Positions 36,331-48,106 of a stretch of DNA of 64,000 nucleotides are shown piece after piece. The stretch spans positions 42,247-106,246 of the forward strand of contig JAQNDB010000251.1 of NCBI GenBank assembly GCA_029204045.2. Direction: 5' to 3'. This stretch comes from Tillandsia leiboldiana. Its lineage: Eukaryota; Streptophyta; Magnoliopsida; Poales; Bromeliaceae. Made by a program: the position numbers and the translations under genes. The notes below the pieces were generated by a model, which saw only the letters and a program-made list of their open reading frames with translations, was not told where the DNA came from and searched no databases. Positions within the stretch are counted from its first letter, which is position 1. Each line of letters starts with the position of its first letter.

Positions 36331-37480
36331 GCAGATTCCCTTTTTTTGTTATCATGATTGCTTTATTCTCTATCATGATTGCTTGATATAATATTGCCTT
36401 TTCCTAGATATTAAACAGATTTTTAACCATTTATCACAGATTTGTTATGATATGGTCATATTCCCAAAAAAACCCTTATCAATTCTAAAGAAATCTCCTA
36501 ACATTATCAGATTTTTTATCATACTCCTATACATATATAATCCACTCTAAAATTGTTCTTTCCGATGTGATGTGATATATGGTAGATTTTTTATCATATA
36601 GTCATATTCCTAAAAACTTTTATCAATTCTAAAGATATTCCCTAACCTTATCTCTTCTTTTGAAAATTCCTATACATATATAATGTACTCGAAAATTATT
36701 ATAGGAAAAATGTTTTATATATTATATATAGTCATTTCTTACTATATAGTAATTTGATAAATTAGTATAAATATTCCATTTTATTTAATGTGATGTTCCC
36801 CAAAAAATTTAATAGATACATTTTAAACAGATTTTGGAAACTATAATTTCTTTTCTTCTTTTCCTATTTCTAAAATTATTATTCATATATATATATATAT
36901 AATATAGAATTTCTTCTTTCTTTTTTTTGATGTGATGTCATATTATCTTTTCCTAGATGTTGAACACTTTTTTTCGATATGATGTGATATCGTTTTTCCT
37001 TTTGACTTTTTCGACAACTTTCCAAAAATTACTATCATGATTGTTTGATTTGCTATCATAATTGCTTGATATAATATTTCTACTATTATAACTAATGAGA
37101 TATGTGATGTGATATTGACTTTTCCCCTAGATTTTGCACACCTTTTGAAAAATCTTTAATGGTTCCCTTTGATATTTAGTAATTTCCCACTATTCTCCAT
37201 AGATATTCTCCGTAGATTCTTTCAGATTTCCTCTGATTTCTCTACTATTATACCTACTTATATGACTTATCAATTTGATGTGATATGTGATGTGATGTTC
37301 GTTTTCCTCCTAGATTTTGCACACCTTTTGAAAAATTCTTTGTGATTTGATGTGATATATTTAAGTCATTCCCCACTATTCTCCATAGATTGTCCCAGAT
37401 TTTCTGGGATTCCCCATGATGCCTACTCCCTTTTAGTATCCATAAGATTGTATTTCTATTTCTATAAATAGTATTTGTGT
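36331..37480. repeat. Degenerate AT-rich repeat region
   Basis: More diverged copies of the same vocabulary (TGATGTGATGTGATAT, CTATCATGATTGCTTGATATAATATT, TATTCCCAAAAAAAC). No gene seen. Confidence 0.6.
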
Positions 37481-38523
37481 CAATGCAGTATACCATTGGC
37501 TGTTTGCAATCTGAAGTAAAGAAGGTAATGAATGACAAAGATAATAGCAGTAGTCCTTATACTATTAATTAATACCATTACTTAATAGAATAGGCAACAT
37601 TTATTCTCTAATAATTATTCTCTAATAATTGTTCTGCTGTTTGCTAGGTGTTGTCTTGCTTTTGTACTGTTTCCTGTGTGTATCCTACTTCAGTTCTATT
37701 GAGTACTTAGAAGTTTTTGATTACTTAGAAGGTATGGTTCTTTCCCTTGCATTGTTTATTATGTTTAATCTTTGATCAATCTTATATACTATCTCCTTTC
37801 TTTTCCCAACGTTTTTTGTTTGGAGTATTTTTGGTTTCCCTGCGAGTTTTCGTTATACTGTTATTCTACTTCAGTTTCCTATGGAGTTATATGATTACTT
37901 ACAAGGTATGATTTTTTATCTTTGATTAGTCTTATATATTATCTCTTCTTTTTTTGCAATTGTTTTTGTTCGAGTATTTTGGTTTCCCAATGAGTTTTTG
38001 TCGTACTGGTAAGTGTCCTTTGCCTTTTGTCATGAGTTCTGTTAAGTTCTCTTTGCGTTTCGCCGTCAGTTTTAAGTCTATTGGAAATTTTGTTTTGGCT
38101 GTGTTTTCCTTTGGAGTTTTCCGCCCCCCCCCCCCCCCGTTCTGTTTTCCCTCGAGAATTGCTATAATGCTAAGAAGCAATGGCTTTGGGTTTGACGGTC
38201 CATTCACTAGCATCCACTCGCTGCAGAATTGTTTGTGGTTTGGATGGCCGTTGATGGGCAACTAGCCATTGCCCTTTGTTCCGTTAGCTTACCTTTTACT
38301 CCCTGGTCTGTTAGCATGTCTCTTTTTTTGTCGCACTTGACATTTTTTTTTTTTTTCCCCCTTCCTCCTGCATTGTTTTCTAAGTGTCCATGTGGCTGAT
38401 CATCTATGCTAAGAATTTTTTTAAAATTATCCCCTTCCCTATTATTCCTATACGTGTCCTAAAGCTTTTGCCTTCCTGTTTTTTTGTGTCCTACACTGCT
38501 GCGGTTTTGGTGCAGTCCCTACT
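37481..38523. other. Host sequence upstream of a candidate gene
   Basis: Pyrimidine-rich, with a 15-C run (38,124-38,138). 38,165-38,330 is the paralogue of B's target flank. An acceptor-like TTTTGGTGCAG precedes the open frame at 38,524. No complete gene. Confidence 0.4.
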
Positions 38524-39199
38524 ATGACTACCATAGAGCTTTCCTTTATCCGGTTACTTCGTGAGATTTGTGACCAACTACACATGGCTGTTCCCGAATG
38601 TGTTGTTTCGGCCGACACTGAGGGCAAATTCCTGGCTTGCATTGACATTCATATTACACGAAGTGAGTCCATAGTTGAACTCATCCAGTGTTGGAGTGCT
38701 TCAGCTTCCACCGCTACTGCTGCTGAGGAAGAAGCGTCTCACAATGCTATTAAGAGATTGACTCAAGAGTTCGACTTACGTGTTAAAGACGTGAACTACG
38801 CCGACGCCTTATTTTATAAGAACCTGAACGACCAACTTTCTTCAAATTTGGTAGTTCTTTCAACCCAAGGAGTCTAGTTCGTCCTGTCCTCATGCCTGAA
38901 TTTAATGGTGGGTGAATCAGAGAAGGGACTCTCCTTTTCAGGCCGTTTTCCGGCAAGCAATGAACTGTGATAGCAAAATGAGTGGAAATCACGGCAAAAT
39001 GGAATTTCTTATATATCAGTATAACTTTCTAAAAGATTGTTATATCTCGACCACCGCCCAGAAAAATGAATATGCTGCTGAGCGCCTTAAGATACAGCAT
39101 GCGATTGAAGAATGCCATGCAGTGGTAAATCGTGAATCCCCGCTCCCTACTGCTATACCAACTCCACTATCTGATGTCCTGCCTACTCCCTTGGGGTAG
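38524..39199 (+). CDS. Candidate two-exon host protein of about 194 aa, dsRNA-binding-like N-terminus
   Basis: I do not recognise the gene. Exon 1 (38,524-38,850, 109 codons) starts MTTIELSFIRLLREIC. Its pattern of helix, P-C-V strand, GKFLACIDIHI strand and AAEEEASHNAIKRL helix resembles a double-stranded-RNA-binding fold. A phase-0 intron of 91 bp (38,851-38,941, GTAGTT...TTTTCAG) would join it to exon 2 (38,942-39,199, 85 codons plus stop). Exon 2 has a probable helical segment (KNEYAAERLKIQHAIEECH) and a Pro/Thr-rich tail. Codon use looks like real coding DNA rather than TE shadow. Upstream exons may exist because an acceptor-like site precedes the ATG. The donor is weak, so exon 1 may instead run to its own stop at 38,877. 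It could be a gene fragment or pseudogene. Confidence 0.4.
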
Positions 39200-41982
39200 A
39201 TGCTTTGCTCCGTGCACCAGTACCTTACCTTTGTCTTGCTAATTTCCTCTTCTGCAATGGATTTTACCATCTACCTTAGATTTTGGTTAGTTAAGTTGCA
39301 TGTTGTAATAACTATGTTAGAACAAGATTGTAGATTGCTCTCTGCTTTCCCAAACTATGCTACACTATTACATCATCGATCTCATTGTCTGGTTGTGATA
39401 GTTTGGGAATATATTAGGAAAAACGGAGAGAAATCCTGCTAGGGCCAGCAATCTATGATGGGAACAAAAAAAACTTTATGTAAATTACATCATTGGCACA
39501 TGGTTGCCATGGAATGTGGTGTGGTTATGTATGATTTCTTAGCTTCATACCACCTTGGTCATCTTAGTTTATCCTTCCTTTACCTTTGGGGATAATGATA
39601 TTGAAAGTGAAGAAATATAAGTTCCGGATGGTCTAATTCGTAGACAACCAGCTACCAAGTGGTTTCGGATGGTCTAATTGAACTAGACAACCAACTTATT
39701 CCTACACTGGTTGAATAGATTATAACTTTGGTGTCCTTTACCTTCTTTCTCATCATCTTTTTTGCAAGTTTAATTTTGACATATTAAGTTTTTCTTTCCC
39801 CTTTTAATTTTCTCATACTTTCCAGACTGCACCTTGATGACCTTTTGCTGTATGCCTTTAGTAATTTGGGATGATGTTGTGGTTATTATGGTAGCCTTCA
39901 TTTCATTAACTACAGGTCTACCTTTTTCTCTCCATGTTAGCAGTTTGGAATGATGTTAGAGTTATTATGCTACTCTTCATTTTACTGCACCTATATTACA
40001 CTGTTGCTTTCTACAGGTTCGACCTTTTCCCCTTGATCACAATTTAGCTACCCTTCGTTGAAATGTACATTCTTATTACATGTGAGTTTATTTTGTGTTT
40101 GATATAAATTTATCCATTGATTTGATGTTAAAATTTGTATTTAAATTTCACTTCACAACTCCGTTTATATTTCAAATTAGTTTTTAGCAGTTCCTATGAA
40201 TCCTTAATATTTTTTAGTATACAAATATTTAAAAGATCGTTTGCTATTAATTCATGGAATAGTTTAGAATCTGAAATTTTTAATTGCCATTGAAATTTGT
40301 AGTTTATTACATTAAATATAATCCTATTCCAAGTATTAAAATTCAAAGCATACTTTTGAGCGTAAAATTTTTAATTGACACCTTCAGTTAATTTGTTATC
40401 TAGAAATTTCATGGATGTTACTTCCCGTGCTACTTGTGTTTGCCTGCTGTGCTTCCCTCCCTACTGCTCCTTTGCTGTTCGATTGTTTTGACCAGTGAAT
40501 GCGACGGGTTCAATTGTGTATTTCGTGCACTGCTTACATGTTGGCCTGTTGGGAATCTCTATCGGAATGCATTGATTACTGGTTTGGTGGAATTTTGCCC
40601 TCCGATTGTTTGCCCATGAATCCGACGGTTCTTCTTTCTTCCTCTCTCTCATCTCTATGCTTTCCTTTGATTATTTAGTTACTTCCTCCTATGTTTATGT
40701 TTTTCATTTATTAGTTATTTACTTCTTTATACCTAATACATTAATTCCTGATTTAACATATCAATATTGGAAGATTTTAATTTTAAATTTTCCCTAATAC
40801 GTTAAATTTGAAATGTTAAATGTAATGAATTATATAAGTTACTATTTGATTTTGATGTTGAAATTTGTTTTTAAATATGCCTTCAAAGTTGCGCTTGAGT
40901 TTCAAAGTTGTTTTAAATTATTTAAGTTCAGCTCAAATTTGAAAGCGATTTTGGGATTTTTCCATTAATTAGGAATGCATTTTTGTACAAAAAAAATGAA
41001 AAACCTATTTACTATTAATTGATTTAATAGATTAGCATTTCAAATATTTGGTAAAAAATAGGAATTTGCACTTCATTTCTATTAAAAAAATAATTCTACT
41101 TGAACGAATTTATTATGTTTAAATTTTATGTTATATTATTTACTTTTGTGTATGTGCCTCCTCCTCCAACTTTGGGTTTGGTTTTCCCTGTGCTACTTGT
41201 GTTACCCTGTTGGAATGCTCTTTGTGTTGCTCCTTTGCTGTCGGTCGCCTCTGTCTTTTCTCATATGATCCCTTTGGTGATCAATCCGACGGTTTTTCTC
41301 ACTCGTCTGTTGGTTCATTCATCTTCTTGCTGTGAAATGATAACTGTGGGTTGATAAACTGCCATTACATTTGATGAATTCCTGATGTCTGAGCCTCCTT
41401 TTTTTTTTCCCCCCCCCTTCTTCCTTTTTTCTTAAATTCTTACCTTTTGTTGTTTTCTCAATTGAATAGTTTTTCCAAACTTTGCTTCCCTGTTATTTGC
41501 ATTCGGTATTTGATTTCCTGCCGACGAAATTTTTTCTCTCCATGTTTGAATAAAAGAAGTTCTGTGTAAATGTTAGTTGGCATATTTACTATGCCAAAGC
41601 CAAATTTTCCTTCGAAACTTTTTACTTGCCTTTTATACTTTTCAAAATTGAATAATATTTTCGGCATTTGTTTTTTCCGGGAGATTTGTGAAGAACAGTT
41701 TCTATTTATTTTTCCCCTCCCCTCAGATTTGTTGTCTCTAAGTGAAAGGCCCGAAGCTTCATTTCCCACTTCTAAGCGGAAATTAGAATTTGGTCATGCT
41801 TGATAGCATGTAATTGTCATTTGGTTTCCGTTCTGCGGATTTGGAATTTTAAAATTTTGCTATTTGAGATTCCTCTTGCTGAAATTTAGTTGCTAACTTT
41901 CTTCGCTTTACTACTTGAGCAAATTTACTTGGTCGATTTCTTTGCTTCTTTTGCTTTTTTCGCTTCTGTTTCTTTTTTCCTT

Positions 41983-41992
<10 letters not shown>
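39200..41992. other. Host intergenic or intronic DNA with diverged internal duplications
   Basis: AT-rich, with two pairs of diverged direct repeats: 39,866-39,915 against 39,945-39,990, and 40,425-40,490 against 41,185-41,250 (TGCTACTTGTGTT and TTGCTCCTTTGCTG shared). The phrase GGATGGTCTAA recurs at 39,630, 39,667 and 42,223. No convincing exon or element ends found. Confidence 0.4.

Positions 41993-42025
<33 letters not shown>
41993..42025 (+). repeat. Uninterrupted run of 33 G
   Basis: Preceded by 12 T. Long enough for several stacked G-quadruplexes. The proline-rich frame read from the opposite strand is an artefact of this run. Confidence 0.9.
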
Positions 42026-42030
<5 letters not shown>

Positions 42031-42289
42031 ATGATATAAAGGAAGGATAGAGGTTTCTTCACAGCATAATACTGAAGTAATGAATATAACAGGTGGCCTT
42101 TCTTGGAACTACATTGGTTAGAAACAAAGAGGGAAAAAAAAATGGTGCAATTTAATGGTCTTGAGAGGATAACCAATTTCTCTCAGCCTAATGTTTAGAC
42201 AACCAACTCATTATGAGTTTTGGATGGTCTAACACATAGACCCTCTTTTTATCTCTCCCTCTTACTATCTCTCTTTCTGTCTCTCTTTT

Positions 42290-42339
<50 letters not shown>
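42026..42339. repeat. Short unique stretch ending in (TC)n(TA)n
   Basis: Contains CTCTCTCT followed by TATATA repeats (about 42,290-42,340), the insertion site of the copia LTR. No gene. Confidence 0.7.
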
Positions 42340-42343
<4 letters not shown>

Positions 42344-42764
42344 AGATGTGACTCAAAATCAGAATCGCTTCGATATTATGATTCAGGTTCGCCGACGGCT
42401 TCGCGGTGCGACAGGAAATTTTGCGGATGTCTGTGGTGGAAGCGAAGCGAAGGGCTCGGGTCGACGGGGGGTGCGGGGGGCGGAGCCCCCCCCGGTACGG
42501 ATCCGATCCGCTAAGGAAAAACCCTAATTTCTCTTTTGTTTTGCCCTAGAGAGATCGTGCGATCGAATCATCACAAACTCTTGTATTCCCTCTTTTCTAC
42601 ATAGTGAAATCTCTCCTCTTTCGCCCGTGGTTTTTTCCCTGCAAAGGGTTTTCCACGTAAATCTGTGTGTTAATTTTCTGTCGTGCATTTTGGATTTACT
42701 TCTTTGTCGTCATCGCCAATTGATCCCGTTGGGTTTGTGCGCTCGTTGCTAACAAACTGGTATC
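42340..42764 (+). mobile_element. Ty1/copia 5' LTR with interrupted primer-binding site
   Basis: LTR TGTTAGATGTGA...TTGCTAACA (42,340-42,754, 415 bp), with the copia-type leader feature of a pyrimidine-rich stretch, CCCGTGG, then CCACGTAAATC. It is followed by AAC and TGGTATC (42,758-42,764), the first seven bases of an initiator-Met PBS. LTR K2 begins at the next base, so K inserted inside the PBS. The rest of this element is not in the window. Confidence 0.8.
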
Positions 42765-43064
42765 TGTTGGGTTATATGTAATATAGATCAAAATAGGGGA
42801 AGAAACACCTAGAGGGGGGTGAATAGGTGTAAACGTATAAACACTCAAAAATCGTTGCGATAAAAACCCAATGCGGAAATAAAAATAATACGCAAGATTT
42901 TTACGTGGAAAACTCCAAACCGGAGTAAAAAACCACGGGACCGATAACACGGCAGAAATCCACTAGAATTAAAACACGTACAAGGTGATTTACCGTACAC
43001 ACTTACGACTCAACCTTTTCCATACGCTCCTAGAGGATCTTCTCCGCTCGCTCCATGACGCTTC

Positions 43065-43241
43065 TCGAATCCACGATCTGCGCCCAACGCCGAATCCACG
43101 GCGTCCAACGTCGAATCCACGACGTCCGACCGAATCCACGGTCTTCACCCAGTAGCACCCTTCGAATCCACGAACGTGCCTCGCTCCGAATCCACGAGAG
43201 CGGTTGAACCTTGAATCCACAAGGACACGCGAATCCACGCG
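43065..43241. repeat. Eight-hairpin AATCCA-loop array in K2
   Basis: Units in order: TCG/CGA, CGCCG/CGGCG, ACGTCG/CGACGT, GACCG/CGGTC, TTCG/CGAA, CGCTCCG/CGAGAGCG (one bulged base), CCTTG/CAAGG, CGCG/CGCG. Each closes the identical 6-nt loop AATCCA (UGGAUU in the minus-strand RNA). Stem sequence changes from unit to unit while pairing is kept. Confidence 0.8.
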
Positions 43242-43602
43242 CCGATTTTGGGGAAATCGTTGTTTTTGGGTGGTGATGATCCGCCGAATACTTAGATCAA
43301 AGATAGATAGGAAATACCATCTAAGTATTCATTAGTTTGATTCAACTCAAGATGTGAGTATGAAAACCTAGAATCAAACTAATCAATATAGATGAAGAAA
43401 CATAGAGTATTATCTAATGATTTCCTTTCTTCTCTATATGTGGATCTAGGGCCGTATAAGATGATATTTGAATATGACGGCTCTATTTGGATTATGTGGA
43501 TTAACCCTAGAAAAAGAGTCATAGGGTCTATTTATAGGTTAGAAACATTTGGAAGGAGATAAGAATCAAAAACCTAACATTTCTGGAATTTTGACGGACG
43601 GC

Positions 43603-43824
43603 GATCCGGATCGGATTTGGGCGATCCGGATTGCAGTAGCAATAAAGACGGTTTCCAGAAAATCACACGTTCGGGATCCGGATCGGATTGTCTGATCCGG
43701 ATCGTTCATACAATTCAGAAAACTCAACGTTCGGGATCCGGATCGTGAGATGCTGCGATCCGGATTGAAGTATTGTATGAAACAACAACCTTCGGGATCC
43801 GGATCGCTGGCTCTGATCCGGATC
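43603..43824. repeat. GATCCGGATC palindrome array in K2 (4 units)
   Basis: Four paired-palindrome units; compare 27,731-27,950 and 63,509-63,788. Confidence 0.8.
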
Positions 43825-44051
43825 CTGAACTTGTCCGAACACCAGTTTTTGATATTTATGCAATTAAAAACTCTTCCAGGTGTTTCTACACTACAAGAAG
43901 TATTCGGATCACCAATAATCTTTAGTTAAACATACCTGATCCTTTTGAATTCTTCTTTCTTGAGATTGAGGTATATGATCCAACTTTCTTTATCTTCAAT
44001 CTTCAAGACTTAAACCTTTCACGAAACTATGCCAACTTAAATTCCGTAACA

Positions 44052-45339
44052 ATCTCCCCCTTTGGCGGTTTCGTGACAAAACACAGATCCACTAAAGAAA
44101 ATTCAAAAAGATATTTTTGTTGCTATCACCATACAACAAAAATTTACAATGGAGATCCAAAAATTTAAAAACATGAGATAAACTCCTAAAACAGACTCTA
44201 GACTTAGACATCTGTACTCTCTGCACAAAGAAATCATTCTTGACAAAAAGAGATCGTTAGATACCTCAAGAATATTTAGCATTCAAAACCTAACAGAGAT
44301 AGAGTTTATGCTCATCATGACATGGAGTAATTCAGATATGTAATAAGATAACCATCAAACATTGACATATCTTCTAAGCAATGAAATTCCAAATGTCATA
44401 AACTTTGCTTTGTTAGTAATCAAACAACTTGTTAGTAATAATACATGTTCAAATAGTTAGTCGAAGAGTTAGTAGGAACATGCAACAAATCACAAGATAA
44501 AAACCAAAGTTGTGATACTTACCCTTCACCAAAGTCAAAGATGAAGTGATACTTACCTTAATGTTCACACATTCACATCATCATTGTTCAAGTTCTCTCT
44601 AAAACTCTCTCCCCCTTTTTGTCACAAACAAAGCCAAAATCACAAAAATTTAAGGAGAGTTAAATAGTTCAAAATAAAGAAACTCCTGAGAACTAAATAA
44701 GAACAAAAACTTAAAAACCTGCAAAAGAAAGATTAGAAAAAAAACTTTATGCAGAGTCGTCGGAGCTGATACACCCAAGCTTCTGAAACATTTTCTTGAT
44801 CCGTTTGTTTATAGAAGCTTGTTCCTTCTTAACTTCTTTGATATCCTCTTTCATTTCAGCGACATCAGTAGCCATGCGTTCTTGCTCGTTTGAGAGTGGA
44901 TGTTGTTCCTTAAAGATTGAGCTCACCGACGCATCATCATCAGAAGTGGATGGAGGTGCCTGCTGTGCTGGTGGAACAGGAGCTGTAGAAGTAGTTGCTT
45001 GTGGTCGAGCTCTTTGTCGGTGAGGAGGTATTATGGGTTCGTCTGGCTTTGTCGAGAGAGACTTCACAATTGTCGTCTCATTGATTGTGCCCAAACTGTA
45101 CATATAAGAGCTCGCGCTTGTATCGACTTTAAACTTTCTAAGGATGCGCATGATTATCATTGGGTAGGGTAGTCTCTCTGTGGGGTGAGAGTGTTCTACA
45201 TACCGCGCCATCCTTGACCAAATGAGATAAGGAATATTCAAGTTTGCTCCCATCAATGCGGCCGGGTTTCCAAGAAGATAAAGGAATAACATCCTTTCCC
45301 ATCGAAGAACCTTCGTATTCATGTTGGGAAGAATGTTGT
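44052..45339 (-). mobile_element. 3' part of the K element interior, truncated by E
   Basis: Runs from the polypurine tract next to K2 to the insertion point of LTR E. Holds a 3' ORF and about 700 bp of AT-rich 3' untranslated sequence. A second purine tract (AAAAAGGGGGAGAG, plus about 44,608-44,625, beside TTTGTTTGTGAC) resembles the one at the LTR, so the element may have a duplicated polypurine tract. Confidence 0.7.
44747..45339 (-). pseudogene. Truncated 3' ORF of K (plant-transposon-protein type)
   Basis: About 197 codons of element sequence ending DDSA-stop at 44,747. The open frame runs on to 45,379, but the first 13 residues come from LTR E, so the true N-terminus has been cut off. 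Features are a segment with LRWERMLFLYLLGNP and IPYLIWSRMARYV, as in proteins catalogued as putative plant transposon proteins, then a Pro/Ser/Thr linker, then a charged helix (MATDVAEMKEDIKEVKKEQ) likely to form a coiled coil. Its place downstream of pol and before the 3' LTR is that of the extra ORF in SIRE-type copia elements. No catalytic motif is visible. Confidence 0.55.
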
Positions 45340-46121
45340 TGTCACGCCCCGAGTCCGCCAATTTGTACGGTTCGGGCACGCCAACAGACCCGCCAATCGG
45401 GTAAGACCTTTCACTACCCGAAAGGAACGGTAATATCCATAATCATACAACAAGTATATGCGGAAGCTCAATATTAGAGTACTAAAAATCACTATAAATT
45501 GGAACTTTCATTTTATAAACAAACAGTTTAAGCGATAATGAAAGCATACAAGAGTGAACCATGCATTACTTTATTACACTTTACATCTTTATCTGAACTT
45601 GCAAATAAAATTATTACATTTCCTTTACTATACAAGGTTCACTCGATCATAAAAGAAAGGTACCTCTGCTAGACCCTCTTGGTCTCTATGCTGCTGGGCC
45701 CTTGCCCCCGCCGTATACCTCGCCGTCTGCCTCTGAACCGTCGCGATCGCTGCATCCATACCTGAACCTGTGGGGGGGGGGTGCACCCAAGGGGTGTGAG
45801 AACTCCTGACAGAGTTCCCAGTGGGTTCAACCACCGAGAAAAAGTGTCCTACACCACTTGGTCCAATGGAAGCAATAATAATAGTGCTAGGAAACTAAAT
45901 CCTCAATATCAAAATGCAGCTATGCAATATAACATATCACTACACTATCTGTGTATAACCATCTACCCAGCACTACTCTGTCTAGCCACACTAGGCTGCT
46001 AAGCACCAACTCGGCCACTATGCCGCTGAGTACAGGGTCCAACTAACCCGGCCATCTTGGCCACTCTATTTTTCTTTATTCTTTAGATTATGGTGCTTTA
46101 GTTCAAGTTAACCCTCGGAAA

Positions 46122-47900
46122 TTCTTATCCAACGGGCCCGAGCCCGGTAGTCTTGCTACCATAAGATAAGATTTCTAAGGTTGCCGATAACACCCGCAAG
46201 TGTTACCCCGTCCTACGGAAGAAACGTCCCGAACGGGTCTCTACCCGGGAGAGGGGCACTGCCTGCAACTCCAACATGGGCCGCGTTTCACTCCGTAGAA
46301 TCTTTATATTTTTTTTTCTTTTCTTTTCTTTCTCTTTTTACTTTAGTTCTTAGCCACTTGCCTTTGAACACTTTTCTTTCTCATTCGAGCTTATAGCTCC
46401 AAATTTTGCCACTGGCAATCTCTTTCTCTTTCCCTTGAGCATTTAGCTCCTTGCTTTCACTTTTAGCCCTTCGAAAGTACCTCGTCCTACGGGTCACTGC
46501 CCAGGGAGTCCTGCTCCACTTGACGAGTCTCAAATTCGAAGGCGCCATTTACATTTTCTTTATACTTTTTAGCCACTTTTAGCTTGCTTTTAACTTTGCC
46601 TTTTTACAACAAATTATCTCTTATCCTAGGTCTCGCCATAAGGATAACTAGGAGTCACTTGGACTCATATCATTTCTCTTTCTGTTCTCTCTGTCTTAAG
46701 CAATTTGCTTGTCTTGCTTATTAATCACTTTTGCTCTACCCTGAGCTCCATTTCTTTTCACTAATTCCTCTTTTACCCTAGGTCTTGCCACACGGGTAAC
46801 TAGAGAGTCTCCTGGACTCTTAAACATTTCACTTTTCGTTACTTAACTCAAATTGAAGTTAAAGTTATCGTTCATTTGCCCAACCACCCTATGACTTTCT
46901 AGGGTTATATTTATTTAATTCTTTAACCTTGGGATCTTATCCCACTTTCCTGATTCCTCATTGAATCCTTGAGTTAACTTAACTCTATTTTCCTGTTCCA
47001 CTTTTAACTTAGAGCTGCACTGACTCTAATTCTCTGTTCCACTTTACTTAGAGTTACACTGACTCTAATTCTCTGTTTTCCCTTTCATGTCTCCACATTT
47101 GATCCATTTTTCCATTCTCTTGGTTCCTTACTGAATCCTAGAGTCAACTTGACTCTATTTTTTTTTATCTGTGAGTTTAAACTCTTCTAGCTCAACTTAG
47201 GTTCCCTTTACCTAAGTCCCATGTCATACTTGTCCTAGAGTTCCATGACTCTATGCTGACCTCTAGTTCACCTTAGGTTTCCTTACCTAAGTTCCATGTC
47301 ATACTCATCCTAGAGTTCCTTGACTCTATGTTGAACACTAGTTCTCCTTAGGTTCTCTTTACCTAAATTCCATGTCGTGCATATCCTAGAGTTCTCTGAC
47401 TCTATGTTGATCACTCTATCCAGTGTCCTTAGGTTATCACCTAAGACCATGCCACTCATCCTTCCTAGGATAATCTCCTAAGTTGATGTCACTCGTCAAA
47501 CCCCTAAACTAGGTTTTCTCCTAGTCTTACTACCAACAAGTTCTGTTCCCTTATGTCACATGATTCCTAGGGTTGTACCCTACATGATCACAGTCATCAC
47601 ATAATTATCATTTCTACACATGCAATTATTTTCATATCCATCATAAAAATAATATTTATCCTCTATGCATGCAATTTCATCAATTTAGATAAGTCAAGAA
47701 TTTGCATTTTTCCCTTAATTCTTTTACACATGAAAATTAATTATCTCCTTTTTGGCAACCAACAGTTGCATTTTCCATCTGTGTCCATCTACACATACCG
47801 GTTTATCCCCTATTTGGATAAATCACAAATGTCACTTTTCCTCTAAATATCTCTACACATGCACATTTATCATCTGTCTCTGGCAACCAACAGTTGCACT
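46122..47900. repeat. Dense series of short hairpins in LTR E
   Basis: I read more than 20 perfect inverted repeats. Examples: CGGGC/GCCCG 46,133; GGTAG/CTACC 46,146; TTATCCT/AGGATAA 46,621; AGAGTC/GACTCT 46,804; ACCCTA/TAGGGT 46,886; TGGGAT/ATCCCA 46,930; TTAGAGT/ACTCTAA 47,048; TAGAGTCAA/TTGACTCTA 47,139; ACTTAGGT/ACCTAAGT 47,195; TAGAGT/ACTCTA 47,236, 47,311 and 47,387; CTTAGGT/ACCTAAG 47,272 and 47,428; ACTAGG/CCTAGT 47,508; TAGGGT/ACCCTA 47,568; TTTATCC/GGATAAA 47,792. Loops are mostly 3-9 nt and often of TCCTTG or TCTTG type. Confidence 0.7.
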
Positions 47901-48106
47901 TTTCATCTGTATTTCTCTACACATGCAATAATAATCATGATTACCTAACGCCTCTAACCGGCTACTATCATGCTTCGAATCGAAAAGCAAAGGAGCAAGG
48001 GGAGAGGTCACCCAATTTCGGCAGAATTTCCCACCTTGTAGTGTACCCAATTGCTTGTAGACACTTGCAATTGGTCTTCACGCGATTCCACTTGTTTCCT
48101 CGAGCT

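Larger units (their letters stand above)
42765..44051 (-). mobile_element. K2: 3' LTR of a Ty1-like element
   Basis: 1,287 bp from TGTTGGGTTATATG to CCGTAACA. On the minus strand the purine tract AAAGGGGGAGAT lies directly before TGTTACGG, so this is the 3' LTR and the body extends to the right. The purine tract and LTR boundary resemble SIRE/Maximus-type copia elements; I see no pol to confirm this. Carries the AATCCA hairpin array (43,065-43,241) and GATCCGGATC array (43,603-43,824). Confidence 0.8.

Noticed and set aside
41925..42176. Proline-rich then Lys/Glu-rich open frame on the minus strand
   Set aside because: Produced by the 33-G run and adjacent low-complexity T-rich sequence.
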